A stretch of DNA of 64,000 nucleotides from Isoetes taiwanensis (GCA_021234155.1 JAJEKV010000013.1:3733871-3797870), one strand, 5' to 3'; positions 9,599 through 21,665 are shown, numbered from the stretch's first letter. The notes: a model not told the origin generated them from the sequence alone. Numbers and translations: made by a program.

Positions 9599-10830
9599 TT
9601 CTTTATGGCAGGATATTTTTGAAGGCTGAGGCGAAGAGTTTGGAGAAAGTAGTTCCTATACACAGATGCAGTAAAATGGATGTTTGGTGCTATTAGTGAG
9701 GGAGATACATATAAATTAGCAGATGTAACCGGGATATCAAAGGAGCAGCAAATTTAGGGCATCCACATGCCCAATTCACGTTTGGCTTGCTTCATGGGAG
9801 CAGTTACAGGATGGAGCAAAATGAATTGAAATTCATTTTAGACCATAGTTTTGCTGTAAATGGAGGTGATTTTCAGTCCGTAATGGCTCTAGCATACAGT
9901 TACTTTAGATAGGAAATACTTCACATCATGTTTTTTCATATATAGAAACCAAATGTGGCATCGTAACATACCTAAATTCGACTATGGGCAGAGTTGTAGC
10001 ACTATCTTGCTTATATTGTGCTTTTCTTTAATTGTGCTAAAACCAATTTTGAAGCTTAAGCATGAAAATGGATTGATAGAATTTAGTTAGTTTTGGGATT
10101 TTCTTAGAGTTAAAAGCTTCTAACTTCAAGTACATCGACTACTTTAGTTCTGTTTTTTCCACTCTGATTAAGATGTACATTACGTCACCTGTGGCTGCAG
10201 ATGAAGTGATTTGCTAGACAAACCTGGTTCATCCCTTTATGTTAATACTTATATTCAATAACAAGCACATCAAGAGTGGAGCATTTTAGCATTCAATATA
10301 TCCTTTCGTGGCTGTAAGAATATATTCCTCGGTGGTTGCAAGTGAACTGCCTGATAAACATGGTTCATTTCTATATTGAATGTCAAGCATGATCCTTCTA
10401 TAACATGCAAGATTCTGTGATCCTGAAGTCTATATTGACATTGACACTGTTAACTCTAGTTTTTCCTTTATCTTCTTGACTTGAGGAAGTCACACAAAAA
10501 TACATAGTGGATTATCTTGTATATTCTCCTTCCCTCTTGAAATCCATCGCCTTGACTTGAGGATGTAGCATAAAATAACGTAGTGGATTATCTTGTCTAT
10601 GTTGATTCCCTCTGAAATCCATTGATGTGATTTCCTGTATGCAGGGGGATGCGGATGAAACTCTGAATGAATATATTTACTGAGTTGCGGAGATCCAAAT
10701 GACTAAAAGGATTGCTCTCTTTCCCAGTGAGTTTCACTTCTCAAAACTTGATAAAGCAACTGCTTTTCTATCTTCATTGGTTTGGTCCTGTTTATGGTGG
10801 ATTTTCATTTCCAAGTTTGAATAGATGCCA
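9599..10830 (+). pseudogene. HRD3/SEL1L-like pseudogene, two exons (cassette B)
   Basis: HRD3/SEL1L is the ER-membrane partner of the HRD1 ubiquitin ligase in ER-associated degradation and is built from SEL1 repeats. After an acceptor at about 9598, exon 1 contains EEFGES, then AISEGDTYKLADV, HAQFTFG.LHGSSYRMEQNE and NGGDFQSVMALAYSY. These follow the family order (DEFGES, A-S-EGD, G-PHAQ-x-LGF-x-G, GGN-QSKMALAY-Y). The frame ends at TAG (9910-9912) where the family has glutamine before E-I/M. Exon 2 starts at 10,645 (GDADETLNEYIY, then TGA) and matches the EDEDFQILEYQ region loosely. Only a fraction of the usual several-hundred-residue protein is present. Extra frame changes in exon 1 confirm decay. 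Confidence 0.7.
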
Positions 10831-11950
10831 GTGCAGAGACAATGACTTTCTTTCAATTTGCTTTCTCATTGTTATCCCTGAAACTATGACAATGAGAGAA
10901 TACACGTATGCTTTAAATATAACATGCGAGTATCTAAATTCTCTTCCCTTTCAATGGGTGTGGCTCCTCTATCTTCTCAATTAATTGATCTTAGAAGAAC
11001 TTATGCAGTTAGTATAGCTTCTTCCTCTTCTGCAATACTATATGAGTAAAGGGCATATGGTTCAATGACGATGTGTGTTTTCTCGGTATCCACTATATGT
11101 AAAGTAGCCATAAGATGAGGATACTTGGGATTCCTTGGGATGAGCATAATCATCTATAGAATTCGTGCTTCAAATTCATTTGTTTCTAGGGTATTCAATA
11201 ACCACGTTTCAGTGAGAAAGATAATCTCATATCATTTTTATGGATGTTTTACAAGAGGTCTTTGCCATCTTAAGTAATGACTTCAGGTCGGGAATGGAGA
11301 TCGAGGTCGATAGTGCTCCTTGGCATGTACTAGGTATGCATAAATGATCACGAATTGCGAATTGGTGAAGCTTTTGACCTTTCTGCATACTCTACATGTA
11401 GAAACTGTAATTACATCTAGTGCATTCTTGGATAAAACAAATAGGATTACACCTATGAGAACGTAATGGCACACCTAGTATGTTCTCTTTTTATTTCCAG
11501 GGTTGTAGGCAATTGAAGCATGTGAGTCTATTTTCGCTCCTACCCAAATGGTCTACATTGCATATTTTAAAAAAATTATACGCGTGCTCCATCAATCAGC
11601 TTGAGGTAATTATTGAAAATTGGGATGCTAAATTCCCTCTTCTCTTAACCTGTGAACATGCATCACTGTTTTGAGTTCCTGACCTGTAAGAACAGTAAGA
11701 ACAGAACATATATAAAATAATCACATTAAACTTGGTTGCACATACTAGCAGCCAATGAGTTTTACATTGTGCATGATCAGAATGCTCAATTCATGTAAAC
11801 ATTATGCAGCATGTAAGAAAAGAACATGCATAGCATAAAATAACTAAATCAAACTTGGCTGCAAAATATGGAGTGAATCTGCAAAATATAAAATGAATCT
11901 GCAAAACAAATGAATTGCTGAGCATATACTGTTTTAGATTGTGCAGAAAA
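10831..11950. other. Degenerate exon-like sequence downstream of HRD3 fragment
   Basis: Short frames such as GCRQLKHVSLFSLLPKWS (from 11,505, after a CAG acceptor) and VFAILSNDFRSG (about 11,260) look like isolated exons. I cannot name them. The left part recurs at 56,770-57,061. The piece at 11,548-11,618 recurs at 38,382-38,450. Confidence 0.35.
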
Positions 11951-12499
11951 AGCAAGGAATCAGAACTGCACTGAAAATACTAATTACGATTTTACACCTA
12001 TATTCAAACTAGCTCCTTCAAATCAATTCAATGCACTCCAACCAGATGAAACAATTTTTGTTTGCTCTATTGCATTTTTGTGGCGTTGATGGCGCTCTCT
12101 TCTACATGTTGAAGCCCATATAGCCAATGCTCTTTCATATGGAAAATTGGCAACCGTATAGTTGGAAGCATATGCTCTTAAACAGAGATCTAAGTTCTTG
12201 TGAAGCCTATTACGCACTTTGTTCTTCAAGTATCCCATAATACTAAAGATTCTTTCATCTTCGACCGATCCAAGAATCATGGTTTGACATAGCATAGCAA
12301 GTTTAAAATATTCTGGCATTTGATCTTGTAGAACTTGGCTGTTATTTAGCCATACCCACAACCTTGTAATTGATCCAAACTCTTTTGGCTTCTCTAGTTC
12401 TTGACATTGAGTCACATGGTGTATCCAAAGCATTCTGATTGCTGTAATAAAGCATCTCCACTAATTGCTCCATGCACTATCTCAGATCCTAATGTTACA

Positions 12500-12509
12500 G
12501 ATTTTGTAA
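12500..12509. repeat. Target-site duplication of the L1 (left copy)
   Basis: GATTTTGTAA lies here immediately before the poly-T run. The same ten bases recur at 13,803-13,812 on the other side of the L1. Confidence 0.85.
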
Positions 12510-13802
12510 TTTTTTTTTTTTTGATGAACGTGGACCTTTATTACTCAAAACAAAGAGTACATGGGGGACTCAAAACCCAGTGGAGAAGATATCCACTAGA
12601 GCAACACTACCCACCACATACATAACATAGAAAAGCAGCACCATGAGCACAACTGTTTGCTATGTAGGTGTAAATCTGAAGATATTGCTCCCAAATGACA
12701 CTTTTGATGTCATCCTTTAAGGAAGAACACTTGTACGCCTTCACAATGCGACTACGGGCATCACTAAGCACTTGCATATCTGAAAAGAGCTGTCCCTTGA
12801 AGATGAGGAGATTTCGTCTCTTCCAGATAGACCAGATGATCCAAGCAGATGCTAAGTGGAAAGCCCTCTTTGCCAGCTTGTCCCAAGAACTAGGATAGAC
12901 TGATAATAGGACCTGCTGACTATTCAATTCACAATGGAAAAGACTCGGCCACCCTGCCAAGCAGGTCGAACATGGTGACACAAGAAAAGGTGCTCAATTG
13001 TCTCATCCCTCTGCGTGCAAAGAGGGCAGATCACAGAGACTTCTGGACGAAATCGATGAACAACAGTGTTTACCCGCACGCATCTATGAGTGATCTGCCA
13101 CCATAAAATGGATAGCTTAGGATGAAGCAATTTATCCCATACCCATCGCCAAACTGCTTTACGATGAGGCTCGGGGACAACTAAAGGCCACTTTGGCGAT
13201 GGAGGCAACACCTCAGGATGAAGCGGGACCACATACATCGAAAGTGCACGGGTGCTCCTCCTTAACACTGCCATGAACCACCCAGAGTTGGGGAGCCATG
13301 TCTTGTGGGTGTGGAGGAAGTGTAGCAGCTACTTTTTCCCAAATGCCCCGGTCCCAACGAAGGAGAAGGAACTTCAATCTGAACTCATTCCACGTCAATA
13401 ATCTTGTCTCATTATACCATGCAGATACCGTGAGCACACCGCCGCTCGCCCACCGACGCGTTGCATCAATGGATGGACAGAAGAAACCAGGGGACAATCT
13501 GCCTGACCGTCACCCAAAGGGATCCACCAACAACTGGCTGTAGGATCTGTGTGGGCCATTGGATGGAACTGAAACAAAGTGCGCACAGTCTCCCAAGCAG
13601 CTAGCAACCCCTTGAGGAAAGGAGATGCATTAGGATATGGAGAAAGTGGATAAAATAATGCCCATGGGAGGAGAGGCTTAATGGATGGAGAGCCAAAGGA
13701 AATGCACCTCTGTAAAGACTGGTGAATGAGACGCAGACCTGGAGAATTATCAGCATTATTGAGAATCCGCCATAAGAACTTAGAGATCAGCACCTTGCTC
13801 TG
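12510..13802 (-). mobile_element. 5'-truncated L1 LINE inside the hAT
   Basis: The poly-A tail (poly-T at 12,510-12,522) and the 10-bp duplication GATTTTGTAA define the borders exactly. In minus-strand order the remaining coding parts are the end of the reverse transcriptase region (LISKFLWRILN, about 13,790), a thumb/linker region, and a zf-RVT domain (WWQITHRCVRVNTVVHRF, CPLC and HLFLC, about 13,150-12,990). A C-terminal tail follows (AWIIWSIWKRRNLLIFKG, about 12,850), as in plant L1s. The frame changes at least three times between these parts, so the copy is dead. Roughly the last 1.3 kb of a 6-kb element is present. Confidence 0.88.
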
Positions 13803-13812
13803 GATTTTGTAA
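13803..13812. repeat. Target-site duplication of the L1 (right copy)
   Basis: GATTTTGTAA matches 12,500-12,509. Removing the L1 and one copy gives a continuous hAT reading across the HFTKS codons. Confidence 0.85.
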
Positions 13813-14559
13813 AATGTGCTCTCAAAATGTGCAGCTTACTCTTGAAGTCTCCTTGAGTAGATTCGATGTCCTTTCTATCAACCCAAAATTGTGGATAGAC
13901 AATGGCCATAGCGTCCAACAATTCATCTCTTGGAAACCGCTCTCGAATTTCTGCTGCCAAGGTGGATGCAATCTTTGCAAGGTTGCCTTTTACATTAGAC
14001 ACCATTTCAGCAAATCCATCTCTTGTAATAGGAGATTGTCGCACAAGTTGTCCTCGGATTCTTCTCTTGCTTACATACATCTGAAGCATCAATGCTGATA
14101 AAGCTAAGAAAACTAATAATGATTGGATCCTAAGAGACAAAGGCATTATCTAAACAGACCTGCGCTAATATGATTGGAAGCCACAAAAACCTTTCTGGAA
14201 ATTCATACCTGGAATGACAGCTTTAGACGAGCGGTGAAGAACTACAAGCTTCAAAATTTTTGCAGGCACCTGAGAAACAAGCAAGCAAGAATGACATGGT
14301 TAGATAAGATTCTTCTCCAAGAGCATGCAAAAAAAACATCTCCTGAGCAAAAGTACATTAATGAACATTGAGAATTGTAGTTTCATTTTTCCGATTTTTA
14401 AAACAGATAATAAAGATCAAATAACTTCTTTTTAAAAAAAGAAATGCTGTTGATTATTATAACTAAAGATTGATATATTGTGTCTTTATTTACTTGGAAG
14501 ATTGTTATTCTGGCAGCAAGCAATTTCTGTTTGAACAGATGAAGCACATAGGAGCCATA

Positions 14560-15070
14560 TACATGTCCTTTTTGTTTCTCCTATGTTACATGGATGGAAG
14601 AAGCCAGCTCTGCAGGATGTGCTTGGGACCCTGGAGGATCTGCACATATACTTATGAGCATTGATTTACCATACAAAGATGAGGGTTGTAGAAAACCCAT
14701 CAAAAGCACAGGCCAATATGAAGGTAGCCATGTGCACTACTGCATTTGTTATGCATTATAGACCTGCTCTTCCAATTGTAACCATTGAAAAGTTGAAGTA
14801 TTATTCTTGGGGAGTAGTTCCTCTAAATCAGCCTGTTATCTTAGCACAATAGCAGACAGGAACAGGGAATTACTACAATTCCTATCTGTGTTATGATAAA
14901 TTATATACTTTGTCCTTTCACAACCCAAAGAAGAAGCTCATAGTGGATGTGGAATATGTGGAAGTAAGCTCATATTACAGTGGATATTTCACAGGGAGGG
15001 CTAAACAGATAGGATGGGCTGCCATGCCTGAGACCATGGAAAATTTTACCATGTTGATGGCCGGTAATTC
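14560..15070 (+). pseudogene. Unidentified exon pair
   Basis: One frame at about 14,592-14,722 reads EEASSAGCAWDPGGSAHIL and ends near a possible donor (AAGGTAGCC). A second at about 14,925-15,065 reads NPKKKLIVDVEYVEVSSYY and KQIGWAAMPETMENF. The amino-acid composition looks like real protein, but there is no start, the linking frame has stops, and I do not recognise the family. It may be decayed exons of a host gene carried in block 1 only. Confidence 0.3.
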
Positions 15071-15674
15071 ATATAAATTATGCATAATGCTTTCTAAAAT
15101 TTCGTACCTATAGAAAAGAAATGTTGTTGATGTCAAATTACTCCTCTTCAAGCTTTAGAATCACAAGTCGATGAAGAATCACAAGTCTTTAGAATTTGTG
15201 TAGGCATTTGAGAAATAGGCAAGCAATAAGTTACAAAATTAAGCATTGCTTATGTAAGAAAACGGTAAGCCTTTTCCATTTGCAAATACATTTTCATTTC
15301 ATACTGAAATTGTAAACCATTTCCATTTGCAAATAGATTTCTATTTCATACTTGTTGGAAAAGCTACGACTGAGGCCAAGATAGACATTCTTGAAGCTCC
15401 GAGATAAACCTTTGTGAATAGCACTTGTATGGTAAGAGGCGAATCAAGTTCAAAACCGGTAAGAGTTGTAGAAATCTAGGCGAATGGAATGAATCTTGCC
15501 ATAGTCTTCTTGGCGATTCCAACCTTGGCGGGAGCTTCCACCGTCGAAAGGTTGGCGAATCATTAAAAAAATATTTAATACAGGGCCTATTCAACATTCG
15601 TATTCACTTTTCAAAAAACCCCTAATTATAGCATCTTTGCGAAGATTCGCCCCTTAAGGGAAACCCTGATGCAC
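15071..15674. other. Gene-free stretch
   Basis: Nothing is recognised here. A small direct repeat (TTTCCATTTGCAAATA with TTTCATACT, at 15,277 and 15,321) is the only structure. The short frames at 15,364-15,625 are on both strands and look random. Confidence 0.45.
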
Positions 15675-16420
15675 AAAATGTATTGTAGGCATCATGCAGG
15701 TGTCCAAGGTGGGGAGACTCATGATGTTGCGAACAACATCAATTCAAGATGAGGAGATTGTGACGTTCCAGCATAATATATGGTATGAATACATATATTA
15801 TACTGCCACGTCACTCGTACATGTCACATTGATGATATGTACTTGGAAATCGTAAAGGGGTTGCACCCTAGGGGGCAACTTCCTATGTTGCACATGCCTA
15901 TAAACATATGCATTTAACCCCTTTGCCACATGGAAAAACCCCACATGCCCTTTTAGCCCTAACCATAAAAGGGTCATGTAAAAGGAACAAAAGGAAAAAC
16001 CCTAAACCTTTTCAATTTTCGCATTTCAGCTTCTTTAAACCATTCCGACCAAGCCAAGCTGCTATTTTGCATTGCTAGATGCCGCCAAGCCGGCTTTGTA
16101 CAACAGATCCTCAAGATTCCATCGGCTTTGCCTTGAACAGAAGCATGGACGCGTTTCGAGGAGCTGGAGCAAGCCAAGATTCAAGTAAATCGCAATTCTG
16201 TTGTGCAATGCCGACTTTTATTCCGACAATGAGCTAGTTTAATGTGTTAGATTAGCCTTATAGGCCGTATAGATTCTGATATCACAAGCCCTAACAAAGG
16301 AACCTGACCATGTATGTTTAGGTAGATAGATTAGATGTTATTCTGTATTTCAGTTCTATGTTGATGATGTTCTATATTTTGCGCACTCCTGTGTATTGGG
16401 AAGGGGGGTAGAGATCTTGG
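15675..16420 (+). mobile_element. Old LTR fragment, chromovirus family (block 1 copy)
   Basis: A purine-rich tract (AAGGTGGGGAGA type) precedes TGTGACGTTCCAGCATAAT at 15,759, the same LTR start as the elements at 39,651-52,981 and 57,062. The LTR similarity runs to about 16,420 (GGGAAGGGGGGTAGAGATCT), less than half of a full LTR. About 70 bp of internal sequence precedes it. It is a fossil truncated at both ends. The same truncated piece sits at 38,448-39,204, so it is older than the block duplication. Confidence 0.75.
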
Positions 16421-17150
16421 ACCTGTTGATTATAGAGCCGATTTTCATGTTGAAGTTTTGATATCTCCTCTTATAAGCAAGCAGACAAATTGACCATGCA
16501 CAGAAAGCATGACTTTGACAAATATCCATGTAGAATCTGGGCAGTGAACAAGTACAACCTACAAAAATATCATCAAATACATACTTGCAATGCTTCTATT
16601 TAAAGTAGACAATGTTTCACCACTAGTCTAAAAATTGACACAACAACTTTACTAACCATTTTGTATAAAACAGATTGCTACATTCTATGACACTTTACAA
16701 TGGTCAATTTTAAATACTAAATTGTCAATTCAATGCAAAATTATCTCAAAGCATATTCTTTTGCACATGTAGACGACATATAGCTAAATCTCATTAGTCT
16801 AACTGATTATAAGGTTATACAGTGAACCATATATCAATATTTGATGCAACACTGGTGCAACGGCATCAGAAATTAGCTCCCTTGCTGCTATAAACAATCT
16901 ATTAGATAGACAATTTAATTACGTTTTATTATAACAATAGTGTTGCTTGACATGTATCATGCCTAGTTTCCTCTTTAGTTTGAACAAACTGAAAAAATAT
17001 AGTAAGCAGCTTCTAACAATAATGGATTTGGGCATGATAAATGCTTTAATTCAAAGCATTTGCTCCCAAGCTTTGTAGGAATGAAATGCTTGCAATCACT
17101 CTATGGGCAACTGTTGAAAATCTTGCAGGAGTTGCAGAAAAGAACTGAAG
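16421..17150. other. Gene-free sequence upstream of GRP-C
   Basis: This sequence is AT-rich and non-coding. It is homologous to 39,230-39,650 plus 52,982-53,310 of block 2, which shows where the chromovirus split the second copy. No gene is seen. Confidence 0.6.
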
Positions 17151-17204
17151 CAAAGCCCGTGAGATATTCAACCCTGCAAGATGCAGAATGCTGGATAAAT
17201 GATC

Positions 17205-17212
17205 TGCATGCA
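17205..17212 (+). promoter_or_regulatory. RY motif (TGCATGCA) upstream of GRP-C
   Basis: The CATGCA core sits in the same place as in GRP-B, about 95 bp before the ATG. Confidence 0.4.
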
Positions 17213-17239
17213 ATAAGATGCAAGATGCCATGCATAAGA

Positions 17240-17247
17240 CACGTGGC
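17240..17247 (+). promoter_or_regulatory. G-box/ABRE (CACGTGGC) upstream of GRP-C
   Basis: CACGTGGC is intact, 59 bp before the ATG. GRP-C shares only this proximal promoter (from about 17,150) with GRP-B; farther upstream the sequences differ. Confidence 0.45.
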
Positions 17248-17305
17248 GGACCAATACTAGTACAAAAAAGAGGGCCTCCATTGTGCATTTCATCAGCCAG
17301 CAACC

Positions 17306-17716
17306 ATGAAGACCTCTGCTCTAGCTTTGATTTTGATTATAGCATTGATGGTAGTTGTAGAAACAACTGCACAGTTTGCTCCAATGCAGCCTCATGCTTT
17401 TGAAGAAGATCGATATCGAGGTGGAGGTGGATATGGTCCATATAGAGGTGGTGGTAGATATGGTGGATATGGCAGAGGAGGCTATGGATATGGTGGTCGT
17501 CGTGGTGGATACAGTGGCGGATATTACGGATATGAGACTGAGGCTGCTGCGATGTTTGAGGCCGACCAATATGGTGGACATGGTCTAGGTGGCTATGGTG
17601 GATATGGTCGAGGAAGAGGTGGTTATAGTGGTCGAGGTGGCTATGGTGGAGGATATGGTAATCAAGGTGGATATGGTGGTAGAGGTGGCTATGGTGGATG
17701 GGGAAGCGGTTGGTAG
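17306..17716 (+). CDS. Secreted glycine/tyrosine-rich protein GRP-C (136 aa)
   Basis: This is an intact single-exon gene. The signal peptide is 1-22 with likely cleavage ETTA|QF. Then come QPHAFEEDRY, a first repeat block of GGYG/RGGYGYGG (38-74), the acidic spacer YETEAAAMFEADQYGGHG, and a second block (LGGYGGYGRGRGGYSGRGG, GNQGG) ending GGWGSGW. There is no cysteine, unlike several defence-type GRPs. The closest relative is GRP-E, with the same HGLGG version. RY and G-box motifs lie upstream, and the repeated 3' tail and HRD3 fragment lie downstream. A cell-wall or apoplast role is inferred from class; a ligand or partner cannot be seen. Confidence 0.87.
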   Translation: MKTSALALILIIALMVVVETTAQFAPMQPHAFEEDRYRGGGGYGPYRGGGRYGGYGRGGYGYGGRRGGYSGGYYGYETEAAAMFEADQYGGHGLGGYGGYGRGRGGYSGRGGYGGGYGNQGGYGGRGGYGGWGSGW

Positions 17717-17990
17717 AGTTAGAAATATTCGTATATATTTGCATTGAAAATAATAATGATGTCAATATTTGCAATTCCATTGATGCCAGTATACCTTAGT
17801 ATAAGGTTTTGTGGAAGTGAATTAGAAATGTTCGTATATATTTGGGATTGGAAATAAAAATATTGTCAATATTTGCAATTTCATTGATTCCAGTATACCC
17901 TAGTATGGAGACTGTGTATCGTGGAATATTTGCAATTTGATTCCAGTATACCCAGTATGGAGACTGTGTATCATGGAAGGTTTTGTGGAA
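17717..17990. repeat. 3'-flank tandem repeats of GRP-C
   Basis: Three copies of the AATATTTGCAATT / CCAGTATACC unit are present, the last two shortened relative to those behind GRP-A and GRP-B. Confidence 0.65.
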
Positions 17991-19512
17991 ATGGATGCTC
18001 AAATTTGAAGGCTACCCTTAATTTTCTTGTGACAGGCAAAAATAATTTACACCTTTCGCGTGACAGGAAGTCTTTCAAATTTAATATTTCAAATGCAAGA
18101 CAAAAATCCTAAATGACATTATCTGAGTCCTTCTTGTCCTTTACATTTGAGACTTAAACACTAGTCTTGTCTCACAATGAATAGTTAGGGTCCATTTCTA
18201 AGGTTTTTAGCAGGCTTGCTTAACCCCCCACGACAACTTCTAATTCTAGCCTATCCACATTGCGCCCCATCTCAACAAGTTTCAATTCACACTGTTGGAT
18301 CTCCAAATTTTCTACATCTACGCCCAGGAAAATTACAAAAAAAAGAGAGAAATTTAGTTGAGATATCCTCGATGTCCGTCCTTCCCTTACCTTGTTGTTC
18401 TCACACATCGTGCTCCCTCTTACTTGTATTGCAGTACTTCATGGCAGGATATTTTGAAGGCACAGGAACTGAAGAGTTTGGAGAAAGTAGTTTCTATACA
18501 CAGATGCAGTAAAATGGATGTTTGGTGCTATTAGTGAGGGAGATACGTATAAATTAGCAGATGTAATCGGGATATGAAAGGAGCAGCAAATTTAGGGCAT
18601 CCACATGCCCAATTCACGTTTGGCTTACTTCATGGAAGCAGTTACAGGATGGAGCAGAATGAATTGAAATTCATTTTAGACCATAGTTTTGTTGTAAATG
18701 GAGGTGATTTTCAGTCTATAATGGCTCTATAGATAGGAAATACTCCGCATCATGTTTTTTCATATATAGGAACCAAATGTGGCATCGTAACACACCTAAA
18801 TTCAACTATGGGCAGAGCTGTAGCACTATCTTGCTTATATTGTGCTTTTCTTTAATTGTGCTAAAACCAATTTTGAAGCTTAAGCATGAAAATGGGTTGA
18901 CAGAATTTAGTTAGTTTTGGGATTTTCTTAGAATCAAAAGCTTTTGACTTCAAGTACATCGACTACTTTAGTTCTATTTTTTCCATATTACTTGATGTTT
19001 GCCCTTTGATTAAGATGTACATTACGTCACCTGTGGCTCCTGTGGCTGCAGATGAAGTGATTTGCTAGACAAACCTAGTTCATCCCTTTATGTTAATACT
19101 TATATTCAATAACAAGCACATCAAGAGAAGAGCATTTTGGTATTGCAACGACCCCCGGACCCCCGGACATGGGCCCACACAGGAGGCACGAGAACTATAG
19201 AAATATAATAATAATAGAAGTATAGTAATATAATAAGGGGTATGGAAGGTCGAATGTAAAGTATGTAAAGTATAATATATAGATGACGTCAAGGATGCAT
19301 CGAGGTTGTGAGATATCAAGGAAAGATATTAAGGAGAAGGGTGACGAAAACACTCAAAATAAGGGAAATACAAAATAATGGGTGAGAGGTAAGTGACAGA
19401 TAGAAAGGGAACAAGAATAATTTGATGAGATAATAAGCCCGTAAAAGATACAAAGAGGGAGACTGATGAAAGGACACGCAGGAAGCACAGAGAACAAAAT
19501 GATTTGAGTAAA

Positions 19513-19855
19513 AGGGACGGGGCAAGATCACGGGATGAGAGAGGCTATGCCTCCGCCAGACACCGGGATAGCGAGGGCTAGACCCACCAACCGGGTAACC
19601 CGGACCACCATAAACTCATCAACACATGGAGAACGAAGATATGACTTGTACAGTGGGGTATGAAGAATACCTCACCATCAATTACCGATGTATGGCAACA
19701 CAGAGTAAAAGGTGGGACGGGAACAAGATACGGGATGCTGAGGCCAAGCCTCGCCCAGACACCGTGATAGCGAGGGCAAGACCCACCAACCTGGTAACCC
19801 GGACCACTAAAAACTCAATATAACTAATCTGCATAATATATGTATGAAGAATACC
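19513..19855 (+). repeat. 201-bp tandem repeat in the LINE leader
   Basis: GGGACGGGRMAAGAT starts at 19,513 and 19,714. Both units continue with CCAGACACCGKGATAGCGAG, GACCCACCAACC.GGTAACCC and GTATGAAGAATACC. Repeated leader monomers are known in LINEs as promoter units, which is an inference here. Confidence 0.75.
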
Positions 19856-20339
19856 CCGGAGGATCTAAATCACACACCGAGGGATCGGGGAAAAGTATGG
19901 ACAAGGGGGTTTACCCCCACCACGTAACTAAGGAGCACGAAAGCACAAAGACAACGTAACGATACATGCAATGGTAAATACGGGGAACACGAGCCGCGAA
20001 AAATACTAGGCGCAATCAATGGCTGGACAAGCATCCACCCAACCACTCGGACTTCGAGAAAACAGAGAGGATCAACCTTGGGCAATCCGGGACGAAAAGA
20101 ACCGAGTGACAATAAAAAGGACTGGGATGAAACTAATTAGGGCCTTTTGAATTTTGAATTTTAAAATTTTGAATTTTAAAATTTGAAATTCAAATCGAAT
20201 CTGTGAATCGCCAATAAAAATACCGCTTTTAGAAGCAAAGAAATATATATAGTCTTAGGGGAAACGACGGGTTATTCCACAAGCAAGAGTTAGCACCTAA
20301 CGACCGCTTAGAGTCTTTCAAGCCCGTGATTCTCTTTGC

Positions 20340-21440
20340 AAACGAGGGCGATGGCCGATAGCATCAACCGCAGCCAATGAGAGGAGATTGAGGTTTTAAG
20401 AGTGAGCCAACAAGACCTTAGGGACTTTTTGGCACAAATGGATAAGCGGCTAGAGGCAAAGATCCCGAACCCGGATGCACTCAACGCATTGGAGACTTGT
20501 AATAAAGAACAAAAGCAGCCATCACTAGCATGGACGTGAGAGTAGGAGGGGTGGAGAAGATGAACGAGAAATGCACGTAGAGAATGGACGAGATCAAGAG
20601 GAGAAAGCAAAGATCCCCGCAAAGGTTGGTTGAATTAGAGAAATCAAATGTTGAATTTGGATGCATGGGAGTCATATGATAGGATAAAACCACATTTATT
20701 GGAATATGAGGAGCAGAATAAGATTAAACATGATGTTAGGCTAATTGGGATAGCAGAGAGGCCTAATGAGGATATATATCGAAGTTAACGTTAAGTGATA
20801 GAGACGGCGTTCAAGGAACACGGTGGGCCATCGCCAAAGCCCTCCGGACGGGCCAATGGAGGGGGAGATCGAGGCACATAAACCTGACATTGAGGGACAT
20901 GGCAACCAAGGAGAGGATCTTACTGATGGGATCCAGATTGAGGAATGGAATCAAAGTACGGGGAGGCATTAACAAAGTGATGCGTAGACGGGGGCTATTG
21001 TGGAATTGGCCAAAGCCGTGGAACTGAACCAAGCAGGATACAAGGTGGGTCAAGAATGGCAAGGTATACATACACAAAAGGGTAAGAGAGCAAGGGACTC
21101 AACCGCTAGAGCAGACGGAAGGGTTGGGTAGGGGTAGCAAAACCAACGGGGAGCAGAGAAGGAAAATTCACATCTCGTGAAACCCATACAATGTGATGCA
21201 AGAGAACGGGGAATCGAGAGAGAGGCACTAAGAGCAATCACGGTAGATGGGAGCCGAAAATGCAGCAATAGGAGGAAGCGGAAGCGGGGGAAACGAAGAG
21301 CTTAACAAATCAAGGGGACCTTCAAGGGCCAACCCGACAATGAAAACCGTGGGGAGGCCAAGGAGAATGGGGAATGGCACGGAAAAGATGGAGACCCCAA
21401 GGAGCAACCTCGAGGGAAAAAAGATTGTGACATTATGGTA
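20340..21440 (+). pseudogene. LINE ORF1 region (degenerate)
   Basis: Plus-strand frames in this part give a basic, partly coiled-coil-like N-terminal half and then RHINLTLRDMATKERILLMG, RLRNGIKVRGGINKV. The segment resembles the conserved RNA-binding part of LINE ORF1 proteins (ATKERIL, a repeated feature of L1-type ORF1p). Stops at several points prevent a continuous product. The assignment rests on position before the endonuclease and this motif. Confidence 0.45.
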
Positions 21441-21665
21441 ATCGAACTGCACGGCACCCATGGGATGATGGAGAAAGATCGGAAGGTGCCCACCACCGTG
21501 ACATAATATGTTTGGCGAGAGACATGGGAGCATAACACTAAAAGGCTACGAGAGGAGGAAGGGTACCAAATTTGTTTACATGTTGGAAAAAGGGGATTTC
21601 AAGAAAGGGAGAGGGAGTGCAGTCCGGCTTGTTATATAAAGAATAGTGCGGCTAACAATGCATGT

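Larger units (their letters stand above)
12000..14150 (-). mobile_element. hAT-type DNA transposon fragment, split by an L1
   Basis: On the minus strand, 14,146-13,813 encodes LLDAMAIVYPQFWVDRKDI and continues to RAHFTKS. After an inserted L1, the rest (12,500-12,023) holds MLCQTMILGSVEDERIFSIM and LKNKVRNRLHKNLDLCLRAYA, the C-terminal dimerisation region of hAT transposases. At least one further frame change near 12,430 breaks it. No N-terminal zinc finger, terminal inverted repeats or 8-bp target duplication was found, so only part of the element remains. Block 2 lacks it, but a deletion there removes this region. Confidence 0.7.

Noticed and set aside
21228-21538. Minus-strand frames across the LINE (for example 21,228-21,538 and 22,097-22,621)
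   Set aside because: They are shadows of the LINE's purine-rich sense strand.
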